From Eubacteriaceae bacterium Marseille-Q4139 (GTDB lineage: Bacteria > Bacillota > Clostridia > Lachnospirales > Lachnospiraceae), in NCBI GenBank assembly GCA_018223415.1, contig JAGTTQ010000001.1:490153-554152 (forward strand): 64,000 nucleotides of DNA. Reading direction: 5' to 3'. Below are positions 57,048-64,000 of this stretch, one piece after another. Both the position numbers and the translations under genes were made by a program. The notes below the pieces were generated by a model that was not told where the DNA came from, did no database searches, and saw only the letters and a program-made list of their open reading frames with translations. Positions within the stretch are counted from its first letter, which is position 1; each line of letters opens with the position of its first letter.

Positions 57048-57554
57048 TTATGCCTCCCGGAGCGCCTGTTCCACCTGCCTGCGGTTCTTAAGCCGCACGG
57101 TCTTCTGCTTATATTTTTTGCAGATGGCTTCGTAATGGCGCCTGCGCTTCCTTGTCCGCCCGTCCCATAAAATCCATTTCATAAATTCCAGATCGAGCTT
57201 TTCCTCGCAGCCCTCGGCCATGCTGTCACGGCATTTGTTGCGGAAGGTGAGGAACCTGCGAAAGGCCTGATAAAAGCAGACATACCGCGGAAAATCAAAA
57301 AAGTAAATCCGGTCGGCCTCGGCGAGCCGCCGTTTCTGATAAAACCGCTCATAATTCCCGTCGATGACCCAGGAGGAATTCGTCTTCATAAACTCTCTTA
57401 CAAGCTTTCTCCCCTCATCTCCGTCCCTCTCCTCCCATCCCGGAAGGAAATTGACCGTATCCAGATAGAGGACGGGACAGCCGTACTTGTCACCCATCTG
57501 TGCCGAAAACGTGGATTTCCCCGCACCGCTGTATCCGATCACTGCAATTTTCAT
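57048..57554 (-). CDS. P-loop adenylate kinase-like (FlaR-related) protein
   Basis: 168 residues. Walker A GYSGAGKST (residues 7-15), LDTVNFLPGWEERD, and the VIDGNYERFYQKRRLAEADRIYFFDFPR run, with the basic C-terminal KRRRHYEAICKKYK, match the small P-loop family named DNA topology modulation protein FlaR. It is more probably a kinase of unknown substrate. It is the last gene of the leftward lepA operon, 22 bases after the HD gene. Confidence 0.85.
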   Translation of the reverse strand: MKIAVIGYSGAGKSTFSAQMGDKYGCPVLYLDTVNFLPGWEERDGDEGRKLVREFMKTNSSWVIDGNYERFYQKRRLAEADRIYFFDFPRYVCFYQAFRRFLTFRNKCRDSMAEGCEEKLDLEFMKWILWDGRTRKRRRHYEAICKKYKQKTVRLKNRRQVEQALREA

Positions 57555-57576
57555 TCCTGTCTCCTTTCCCCCCGGA

Positions 57577-59025
57577 TCATGCGCCGGGATACTGGTATTC
57601 TCTCATAATAAGCACCCGTAGCCTGTAAAGCTGCGACATCAAAGACGCCGGGCTGTCGCAGAGAAGCTCCGGCTCTCTGCCCTCGTGAAGGATTGTGATC
57701 CCCTCCTGGAGCCGCCGCACATGGAGCCTCTTTTCTTCTTCCTCCGAAAAATCCCGGCCGGCCGACGCCCGCGAAAGCCGCTCCCGGAACACGGAAAGAG
57801 GCACCTGGTTCGTAAACCGCTCCACAAATACCGTCGGAATCCTGTCTTTTTCCCCACCGTCCAGGTTCCGATAAATCGGGTGGGACGAAAGATACGCCAT
57901 CAACTCCGAACGGCCCGTAAAGTTCACCGAAAGCTCCCGGTTCTTTGTAAGCTCCATCTCCTGATACCGCAGAAGCAGCCTCTGGAACACGGCCTTAAAG
58001 GAGCCGGCCGGAAATTCCATGTGATGAAGGCTGTCCCAGAAGGCGCGGTCGGTAAAATAGAGGAAATCCGTACCGTCACAGTGATGTTCCACCGCCTGCC
58101 AGAGCGCTTCCCTGTCCGGGAACTCCGAACCAGGTGCCTTTAAAAACGCCTCAGAAAGCGCCTCGGACATGAATTCCAGAATCGAGACATGACGGTTAAA
58201 AAATACCTGGGTATAGGAATAGTACCGGTTCATTAAAAACTGGTCGGCGATGGCGATGCCTTTCGGATGGACGCCGATGATCTCCGTCCCCCGGTACATG
58301 GTGGACGACAAATTCCGAAGGAACAGTCCCAGCTCGAAGTTTCCGTAACTGGTACCGGAAAAGGTAGCATCCCGCAGGATGTAGTCGATGCGGTCGGCGT
58401 CCAGCTCCGAGTGGATGAGCTGCGCCGGCCCTGAAATTTCCGGGTTCCGCTCCACGTTCCCGGTGATGATGTCACAGATATTTTCGATGGTAATCAGACG
58501 GCTCCCGCCGCAGCGGGCCTCGATAATCCGCCGGATATCCCGGTCGCTCTCGATGACCTTTTTTGTCACCTGCTCATGGTGGTAGGGATTTCCCGCCTGC
58601 TGCATGTAGAGGAACGGCTCCTCGTCGAGAGACTCTATGGTTTGCCGCACATGGGCCCGCTGGCGCTCCAAAACGTCCCCTGTCCCGTCCTCCTTCGCCT
58701 TGTAGGCCCGCTCTCCCACATGGGACAGGGGATAATGGCCGATGTCATGGAGAAGGCCGGACAGGCGCACAAGCTGGCGCTTTTCCCCGTCATAGCCAAG
58801 CTGCACCGCCATCTGATCCGCCACATGCATGACACCAAGGGAATGGATGAACCGCGTGTGCTCGGCGCCGGGAAAAATCCAGTTGGTGAGGCCGAGCTGC
58901 TTGATGCCCTGGAGCCGTTTAAAAACAGGGAGCTCGATGAGCTCCTTTTCCACCTGGGTGAACTCGATGAAGCCGTGGACGTTGTCAAGAATCTTGTCGG
59001 TAAAAATAAGCCGGTATTCTCCCAT
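57577..59025 (-). CDS. HD-domain phosphohydrolase (dGTPase-like, COG1078 type)
   Basis: 482 residues. The HD motif set is clear: RFIHSLGVMHVA (near 55-66), LLHDIGHYPLSHVGE (near 91-105), and DRIDYILRDATF near 210. The length and C-terminal region resemble YwfO of Bacillus and SAMHD1-like dNTP hydrolases. It probably cleaves dNTPs or a signalling nucleotide. It follows the GNAT gene after 14 bases. Confidence 0.9.
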   Translation of the reverse strand: MGEYRLIFTDKILDNVHGFIEFTQVEKELIELPVFKRLQGIKQLGLTNWIFPGAEHTRFIHSLGVMHVADQMAVQLGYDGEKRQLVRLSGLLHDIGHYPLSHVGERAYKAKEDGTGDVLERQRAHVRQTIESLDEEPFLYMQQAGNPYHHEQVTKKVIESDRDIRRIIEARCGGSRLITIENICDIITGNVERNPEISGPAQLIHSELDADRIDYILRDATFSGTSYGNFELGLFLRNLSSTMYRGTEIIGVHPKGIAIADQFLMNRYYSYTQVFFNRHVSILEFMSEALSEAFLKAPGSEFPDREALWQAVEHHCDGTDFLYFTDRAFWDSLHHMEFPAGSFKAVFQRLLLRYQEMELTKNRELSVNFTGRSELMAYLSSHPIYRNLDGGEKDRIPTVFVERFTNQVPLSVFRERLSRASAGRDFSEEEEKRLHVRRLQEGITILHEGREPELLCDSPASLMSQLYRLRVLIMREYQYPGA

Positions 59026-59039
59026 GTTTCCCTCCCCCG

Positions 59040-59783
59040 TTAGTATCCGTTAACTTCGTATGCCGTATAGCCGCAGACCAGACGGTAGCCCAGGGACTCT
59101 GCCAGATCTTTGGAAATCTCTGTGTGGGCGTCCCAGGAGGGCCAAAGCCCCCTCTCCAGGCAGGCCTTTATAAGCGCCGCGCCGCAGGCACGTGCAAGCC
59201 CCCTTCGCCGGAACTCCTGCTTTGTATCAATCTCTATTTCGATGCCGCCCGGAAACGCCGAATAAGACGATGCGCCGGCCACCGGCTTTCCGTCCAAAAG
59301 CGCCAGGACGCCAAGCCCCATCTTCTCATAGGCCGCAAAGGAACCAAACTGTCCTGGGAGGTCTTCGCTCCACTTATCCTTAAGGCATGCCTCATAAAGC
59401 TTTTCGTCCATGGGAGCCAAAACGAACCCTTCCGGAACCGGCGCCGTGACAGAAGAAAATGCCTCCGGCCCTGAAAATTCCATCTGATAGCGGGTAATCT
59501 TTTTCGCCCGCTCCCCGTAAGCTTCCTCAATAAAACGCCCCCAGCCTTCGTCTCCCGGCACGAGAATCATATAGTCCTTTTCATGTCCCGGCACACGGAA
59601 CGAGGCAAGCTCCTTATCCGGCTCTCCGCCGAACAGGCAGAAATCCCCCAGATTCACCATGGCCGCCGTCCCGTTCCCGTACACGTCCCCCATGATGCCT
59701 GCAAGGGCCGAATGAATCAGGGTATCCTTTCTCCCCGCGAAAAACGGCGCTGCCGCCTCCGGGTTTTCCAGTTTCCAGATCAT
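59040..59783 (-). CDS. GNAT-family N-acetyltransferase
   Basis: 247 residues. The acetyl-CoA loop is EIDTKQEFRRRGLARACGAALIKACLERG (about 192-220), preceded by GASSYSAFPGGIEIEI, the typical beta-bulge region. The N-terminal half is larger than in minimal GNATs and resembles the GNAT_acetyltran type. The stop-to-start contacts (4-base overlap with GH25 gene) place it firmly in the lepA operon. Substrate unknown. Confidence 0.85.
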   Translation of the reverse strand: MIWKLENPEAAAPFFAGRKDTLIHSALAGIMGDVYGNGTAAMVNLGDFCLFGGEPDKELASFRVPGHEKDYMILVPGDEGWGRFIEEAYGERAKKITRYQMEFSGPEAFSSVTAPVPEGFVLAPMDEKLYEACLKDKWSEDLPGQFGSFAAYEKMGLGVLALLDGKPVAGASSYSAFPGGIEIEIDTKQEFRRRGLARACGAALIKACLERGLWPSWDAHTEISKDLAESLGYRLVCGYTAYEVNGY

Positions 59784-60571
59784 GACGTTTCTCCTTTTCC
59801 ATCCTCTCCGGCCGGGAGCAAAAGCATTTCAAGCTCCGCCTTTGTCCCGCCAAAGACATTGAGATCCACATACGCTTCCGCCCCCGCATGGCCGGAAAGC
59901 TCTCCGCGGTCAGAATACTGCCAGAACGTCCATGTCCTGCCGATGTCGGCGGGCGGGTAATAGACATTCCGTATCCAAAGAGGATATCCGTCGAATTTCC
60001 CTTTTAAATACCGATGATACACCTTGTAAGTCGTATAGATCACCGGCTTTTTCCCGTATTCCTTCTCCAAAAGGGCCAAAAACTCCGAGAGGCTTTCCGT
60101 CACCGCTTCCTTTGGCGGCGGATTCGCCTCCTTATCCCCGTAATACTCCACGTCCACGGCCGGAGGCAGGTGTCCGGAAAGGTCTCCTGCCGTACTGATA
60201 AAGTGTTCCGCCTGGGTCTCAGGGCTGCTGTCAAAGCTGAAGAAATGATAGACGCCTGCCGCGATTCCGGCCGCGTCCGCCCCAGTCAGGTTTTTGAAAA
60301 ACTCCGTATCCGTGTGGCTGCTCCCCTCCGTAGCCTTTATATAAGCGAACTGAACGCCCTGCTCTTTAAACAGCTCCCAGTCCACGCTTCCCTGATGGTG
60401 GGAGACATCGACACCGAAAACGCCGTATTTTGAAGCAAAGACCGGTGTCAGGCGTCTCCCATAAGCAGCCAGAATTAAAACCAGTGCGGCAGCCGCCAAT
60501 AACACGGAGAGAATCAGCCATTTCTTCCGGCGGCTTAGGAAGCGCGCCCTCTTTTCTTCCATTTGTCCCAT
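59780..60571 (-). CDS. Membrane-anchored GH25 lysozyme-type muramidase
   Basis: 263 residues. A basic cytoplasmic start, then one membrane anchor (about 19-42), then the GH25 domain: GVFGVDVSHHQGSVDWELFKEQGVQFAYIKATEG (about 53-87), with Asp in GVDVSHHQG and the VDVEYYGD catalytic acidic pair (near 140), then WTFWQYSD near 230. The arrangement suggests cleavage of peptidoglycan glycan strands at the outer membrane face. AGGAG lies 9 bases before the ATG. Confidence 0.92.
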   Translation of the reverse strand: MGQMEEKRARFLSRRKKWLILSVLLAAAALVLILAAYGRRLTPVFASKYGVFGVDVSHHQGSVDWELFKEQGVQFAYIKATEGSSHTDTEFFKNLTGADAAGIAAGVYHFFSFDSSPETQAEHFISTAGDLSGHLPPAVDVEYYGDKEANPPPKEAVTESLSEFLALLEKEYGKKPVIYTTYKVYHRYLKGKFDGYPLWIRNVYYPPADIGRTWTFWQYSDRGELSGHAGAEAYVDLNVFGGTKAELEMLLLPAGEDGKGETS

Positions 60572-60578
60572 AACCGCC

Positions 60579-61718
60579 CTACTCCTGCAAAAATTCCGCC
60601 ATCACATAGTTGCTCACGTCCATGCCATAGTCTGTTAAGAAAAACCGTCCGTCCGAAAGGTTGGCCGCACCTTCCTTTACAAACCGCTCCATGACGCCTG
60701 GGTACACGGCGGCGGCGTCCTCACCGAACCGCTCTTTAAATTCTGCCAGGGACACGCCTTTTGTGAGCCGCAGCCCCAAAAAGAAGAACTCTTCTTCCAT
60801 ATCCTTTTTTGTGAGCTGCACCTCGTTTTCATACGTCCCGGCCGCCGATGCCAGATAGGTTTCCATGTCCCCATGTCCTGAAAACCGCTTCCCGTTCAGG
60901 TAGGATGCCGCCCCGAGGCCTAGTCCCAAATATGGTACCCCTGTCCAATAGCCGATGTTGTGGAGGCAGGCAAAGCCCGGCTTTGCATAGTTGGAGATTT
61001 CGTACCGTTCATAGCCGCATTCCCTTAAAAATGCCTTTGTCCGGTGGTACATCTCCCGCTCGGTCTCCTCGTCCGGAAGAAGCTTTCTTCCCGCCTCGCT
61101 TCCATAGGCCTCATAAAAAGGCGTCCCTTCCTCGACGATCAGGCTGTACGCCGAAATGTGCTCCGGCGAAAGCTCTGCCGTCCGCTTTAGCGTCTCCATC
61201 CAGGAGTCCGCCGTCTGGCCGGGAAGCGCCGACATGAGATCCACGTTGATGTTTTCAAAGCCGCATTCCCTGGCCGCCCGGAAGCTTTCCAGGAAATCTT
61301 CAAAGCTGTGGATCCGCCCCAGGGCAGAAAGCTCCCTTTCCTTTGCCGACTGGAGGCCGAAGCTTAGACGGTTGATGCCGGCCCGGCGGTAGGAGAAAAG
61401 CTTTTCCTTCGTCACGGTGCCGGGGTTGGCCTCCATGGAGATTTCCGCATCCGGCTCCAGGGAAAAATTTTCCCGCAGGACGGAAAACAGCTCTTCCATC
61501 CATTCCCCTTTTAATATAGAAGGGGTGCCGCCGCCCACAAACACGGTTGAAACCGTATTGTCCCGGCAGACGGCACCCATTGTCCTCATCTCTTCCATCA
61601 GCTTTTCCACATACCGCCTCTTCGTCCCCTCATCTGCGGGAAACGATAAAAAGTCGCAGTAGGCGCATTTCTTTACGCAGAACGGGACGTGGATATAAAG
61701 CTCCATGTTTTTTTTCAT
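60579..61718 (-). CDS. hemW: HemW-type radical SAM heme chaperone
   Basis: 379 residues. Radical SAM motif CVKKCAYCDF (C-x3-C-x2-C, residues 14-23), then GGGTPSIL near 63, and HNIGYWTGVPYLGLGLGA near 235, the HemW signature. It resembles coproporphyrinogen oxidase HemN but lacks its extra cysteine and so is best read as the heme chaperone HemW. The start overlaps the NUDIX gene stop (ATGA). Adjacency to lepA is conserved in Firmicutes. Confidence 0.93.
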   Translation of the reverse strand: MKKNMELYIHVPFCVKKCAYCDFLSFPADEGTKRRYVEKLMEEMRTMGAVCRDNTVSTVFVGGGTPSILKGEWMEELFSVLRENFSLEPDAEISMEANPGTVTKEKLFSYRRAGINRLSFGLQSAKERELSALGRIHSFEDFLESFRAARECGFENINVDLMSALPGQTADSWMETLKRTAELSPEHISAYSLIVEEGTPFYEAYGSEAGRKLLPDEETEREMYHRTKAFLRECGYERYEISNYAKPGFACLHNIGYWTGVPYLGLGLGAASYLNGKRFSGHGDMETYLASAAGTYENEVQLTKKDMEEEFFFLGLRLTKGVSLAEFKERFGEDAAAVYPGVMERFVKEGAANLSDGRFFLTDYGMDVSNYVMAEFLQE

Positions 61719-62731
61719 CTCAAACCTTCCAGATACTTCTTTACCATGAGGAGCTCGCCCATTTCCAGGCAGAAGCCGGGATTTTCCTTTTCTGTCTCCG
61801 AAAGCACCGTCTCCATGTCCATCCAGCAGACGGCTTCCACCTCTGATTCCTGAAGGGAGAGCCCATGTTCATCCACCGGCTCCGTGTACACATAGACGGC
61901 GCCCAGCTCATGATTTCGGAACGGCTTTCCAAAAAACGTCCCCGAATACTGTTCCTCATAAAATCCAAGGAAGGAAAGCTCGTCCTCCCGGCACGCGATG
62001 CCAAGCTCCTCAGAAAGCTCCCGCACGGCCGATTCCAGAAAGCCGCTTCCCGCCGGCACATGGCCGGCACTCGACGTGTCGTAGCAGCCGGGAAACGACT
62101 CCTTTTCTCTGCTCCGCTTCTGGAGGAGAAGGTCAAAGCCGCCGTCCTGCCGCCGTCTGGCGATCCAGATATGGCTTGTCCTGTGGAAATCACCGCGCTT
62201 GTGGACGAGCCCACGCTCCCTCACAAGTCCCGTCGGGTTCCCGTCTGCATCCAGCACGTCTAAAAGCTCCATGGGCGTCCCGTCGAGGACAGCTTCCTCC
62301 AGACTGTCGCCGCGGTAGTGGAGCTTTAAGGAGAAAAACGGGTGTTCCTCCTTTAAAAGCTCAAAAAAGATCCTGTCGCCCTCCCAGAGGTTTAACGCGT
62401 CGATCTCATCCTTCCTGACCCATTCTAACGTCCCCTCGTCGCAGAGCACCGGCTCCCCCTCAAAGCCGTCGGCCGTATAGAGGAACATGTACTCTGCCTC
62501 CTCATCGTTATAGAGGAACGTCACGACGCCGCGGAGACGGTAAGAGGTGAGCCGGTAGCCTGTCTCCTCCATGGCCTCGCGGATTAAGCAGTCCTCCGGG
62601 CTCTCGCCTTTTTCAAACTTTCCGCCGATGCCGATCCATTTGTCCTTGTTGACGTCATGCTTTTTGCGGATCCGATGGAGCATCAGGTATTTGTCATCCT
62701 GTTCCAGATAACAGAGGGTCGTAAGCTTCAT
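61715..62731 (-). CDS. Double-NUDIX protein (8-oxo-dGTP diphosphatase-like plus IPP isomerase-like)
   Basis: 338 residues carrying two NUDIX hydrolase domains. The first (residues 1-150) has GKFEKGESPEDCLIREAMEETGY (NUDIX box near 37-59) and resembles MutT-type 8-oxo-dGTP diphosphatases. The second (about 165-335) has AGHVPAGSGFLESAVRELSEELG and resembles IPP isomerase/YfcD-type NUDIX proteins. Both boxes keep the REx2EE core. It follows lepA by 15 bases. Confidence 0.92.
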   Translation of the reverse strand: MKLTTLCYLEQDDKYLMLHRIRKKHDVNKDKWIGIGGKFEKGESPEDCLIREAMEETGYRLTSYRLRGVVTFLYNDEEAEYMFLYTADGFEGEPVLCDEGTLEWVRKDEIDALNLWEGDRIFFELLKEEHPFFSLKLHYRGDSLEEAVLDGTPMELLDVLDADGNPTGLVRERGLVHKRGDFHRTSHIWIARRRQDGGFDLLLQKRSREKESFPGCYDTSSAGHVPAGSGFLESAVRELSEELGIACREDELSFLGFYEEQYSGTFFGKPFRNHELGAVYVYTEPVDEHGLSLQESEVEAVCWMDMETVLSETEKENPGFCLEMGELLMVKKYLEGLR

Positions 62732-62746
62732 TTTTTTCTCCTGTGT

Positions 62747-64000
62747 CTATTCGTCGTCCAGCTTCAGGACGCTCATGAAGGCCTTCTGCGGAATCTCCAC
62801 GCTTCCCACCTGGCGCATCCGCTTCTTTCCTTCCTTCTGCTTTTCCAGAAGCTTTTTCTTTCTCGTAATGTCGCCGCCGTAGCACTTGGCGAGGACGTCC
62901 TTTCGCATGGCCTTTACGGTCTCCCTGGCGATGACCTTGCCGCCGACGGCCGCCTGGATCGGAATCTCAAACAGGTGCCTCGGGATCTCGTCCTTTAATT
63001 TCTCGCACATCTTCCTTCCCCGCTCGTAAGCCGAGCCGCCGAACACGATGAACGATAAGGCGTCCACTTCCTCTTTATTGATGAGGATGTCAAGCTTCAC
63101 CAGATCCGACTTTTCATAGCCCTTTAACTCATAATCAAAGGATGCGTAGCCGCGGGACCTGGATTTTAACGCATCAAAGAAATCGTAGATAATCTCGTTG
63201 AGCGGAAGCTCATATTTTAAGAGCGCCCGCGTGGCCTCCATGTACTCCATGCCCAGATACACGCCGCGCCGCTCCTGGCACAGCTTCATGATGGCGCCCA
63301 CAAACTCTGTCGTCACCATGATTTCCGCCGTGACGATGGGCTCTTCCATATAGTCGATTTCCGACGGATCCGGCAGGTTCGTCGGGTTCGTCAGGTCAAA
63401 GACCTCGCCGTTGGTCTTGTGGACGCGGTACACAACGCTGGGCGCCGTCGTCACAAGATCCAGATTATATTCCCGCTCCAGCCGCTCCTGGATGATTTCC
63501 AGATGGAGAAGGCCCAGGAAACCGCAGCGGAAGCCAAAGCCAAGCACCACCGACGTCTCCGGTTCAAAGAACAGGGACGCGTCGTTTAAGCGCAGCTTTT
63601 CCAGGGCGTCGCGCAGTTCCGGATACTTGGCGCCGTCGGCCGGGTAGAGGCCGCAGTACACCATCGGCGTCACCTTTTTGTAGCCGGGAAGCGGTTCGGC
63701 ACACGGGTTCTCCCTGTTTGTGATCGTATCGCCGACGCGGGTGTCGCGGACGTTTTTAATGCTGGCCGTGATGTAGCCAACCATGCCGGCGCTTAATTCA
63801 TCGCAGGGGATGAACTGGCCGGCGCCGAAATACCCGACCTCCACCACGTCGTAGGACGCCCCCGTCGCCATCATACGGACAGGAGTCCCCTTCTTTACGG
63901 TGCCCTCCATGACGCGGCAGAACACGATGACGCCGCGGTAGGAGTCGTAAAGGGAGTCGAAAATAAGCGCTTTAAGGGGCGCCTCCGGATCGCCCTTCGG
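62747..64000 (-). CDS. lepA: Elongation factor 4 (LepA), C-terminal part, cut by window edge
   Basis: About 418 residues of the C-terminal part are visible; the GTPase domain lies beyond 64000. The beta-barrel domain II, the domain III run ETSVVLGFGFRCGFLGLLHLEIIQERLEREYNLDLV, the domain V region and the LepA-specific C-terminal domain (YGGDITRKKKLLEKQKEGKKRMRQVG) are all clear. LepA helps ribosomes in translation and assembly. First gene of the leftward operon through hemW to the P-loop gene. Confidence 0.97.
   Translation of the reverse strand, partial: PKGDPEAPLKALIFDSLYDSYRGVIVFCRVMEGTVKKGTPVRMMATGASYDVVEVGYFGAGQFIPCDELSAGMVGYITASIKNVRDTRVGDTITNRENPCAEPLPGYKKVTPMVYCGLYPADGAKYPELRDALEKLRLNDASLFFEPETSVVLGFGFRCGFLGLLHLEIIQERLEREYNLDLVTTAPSVVYRVHKTNGEVFDLTNPTNLPDPSEIDYMEEPIVTAEIMVTTEFVGAIMKLCQERRGVYLGMEYMEATRALLKYELPLNEIIYDFFDALKSRSRGYASFDYELKGYEKSDLVKLDILINKEEVDALSFIVFGGSAYERGRKMCEKLKDEIPRHLFEIPIQAAVGGKVIARETVKAMRKDVLAKCYGGDITRKKKLLEKQKEGKKRMRQVGSVEIPQKAFMSVLKLDDE

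Noticed and set aside
1..64000. CRISPR arrays
   Set aside because: No regularly spaced direct repeats or cas genes are seen; the repeats found are inverted and local.

Overview
The window looks like a stretch of chromosome from a gut-type Clostridia bacterium, most likely Lachnospiraceae. This rests on the moderately GC-rich coding sequence, strong AGGAGG ribosome binding sites, sigma-A promoters, the lepA/hemW and hrcA-grpE-dnaK-dnaJ clusters, a perfect CIRCE element, and several families common in that group (DUF1540, DUF3783, DUF368, DUF5058, Lachnospiraceae-type XRE regulators). Species cannot be settled from the sequence alone.

1-7.5 kb: a c-di-GMP section (a degenerate-GGDEF/EAL protein, then a c-di-GMP-I riboswitch in front of a small coupled ORF and a truncated sensor gene), followed by a leftward run of a HI0933/BaiN-type flavoprotein, a tandem-PPK2 polyphosphate phosphotransferase, a ferredoxin-tailed aldo/keto reductase and a DUF3783 protein. 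7.6-13.1 kb: a tRNA-Pro(GGG) followed by a decayed, AT-rich accessory island: an IS256-family element, a toxin/antitoxin-like trio whose toxin frame carries a nonsense codon, and an array of unknown small genes interleaved with copies of an XRE regulator, one frameshifted and one reduced to a deletion relic. 13.3-18.7 kb: KtrAB potassium uptake with an apparent ATC start, a PopT/DUF368 protein, a split chromate transporter and its divergent LysR gene.

18.7-24.9 kb: three tRNAs, then a cobalamin-riboswitch operon encoding a lipoprotein CbiK, a lipoprotein binding protein with extra tandem domains, a FecCD permease and an ATPase. 25-38 kb: an accessory catabolic island: RraA-type aldolase, 2-hydroxyacid dehydrogenase, two amidohydrolase paralogues each with its own anion carrier, an MBL hydrolase and one LysR gene. 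Three of its promoters share a palindrome centred near -65, which suggests one regulon. A restriction-modification cassette is lodged inside it. Two promoters in 25-38 kb have ten-base G tracts in their spacers, and a nine-base G tract lies inside the EAL gene, so phase variation is a real possibility.

38-47 kb: a MarR-controlled heterodimeric ABC exporter, and an M20 amidohydrolase with two DUF5058-type membrane proteins, with LysR genes. 47-54.9 kb: the hrcA-grpE-dnaK-dnaJ heat-shock operon and two secreted 3D-domain wall proteins with WalR-like boxes. 55-64 kb: a membrane protein of unknown function and a leftward operon from lepA through a double-NUDIX protein, hemW, a GH25 protein, a GNAT protein, an HD phosphohydrolase and a P-loop kinase-like protein.
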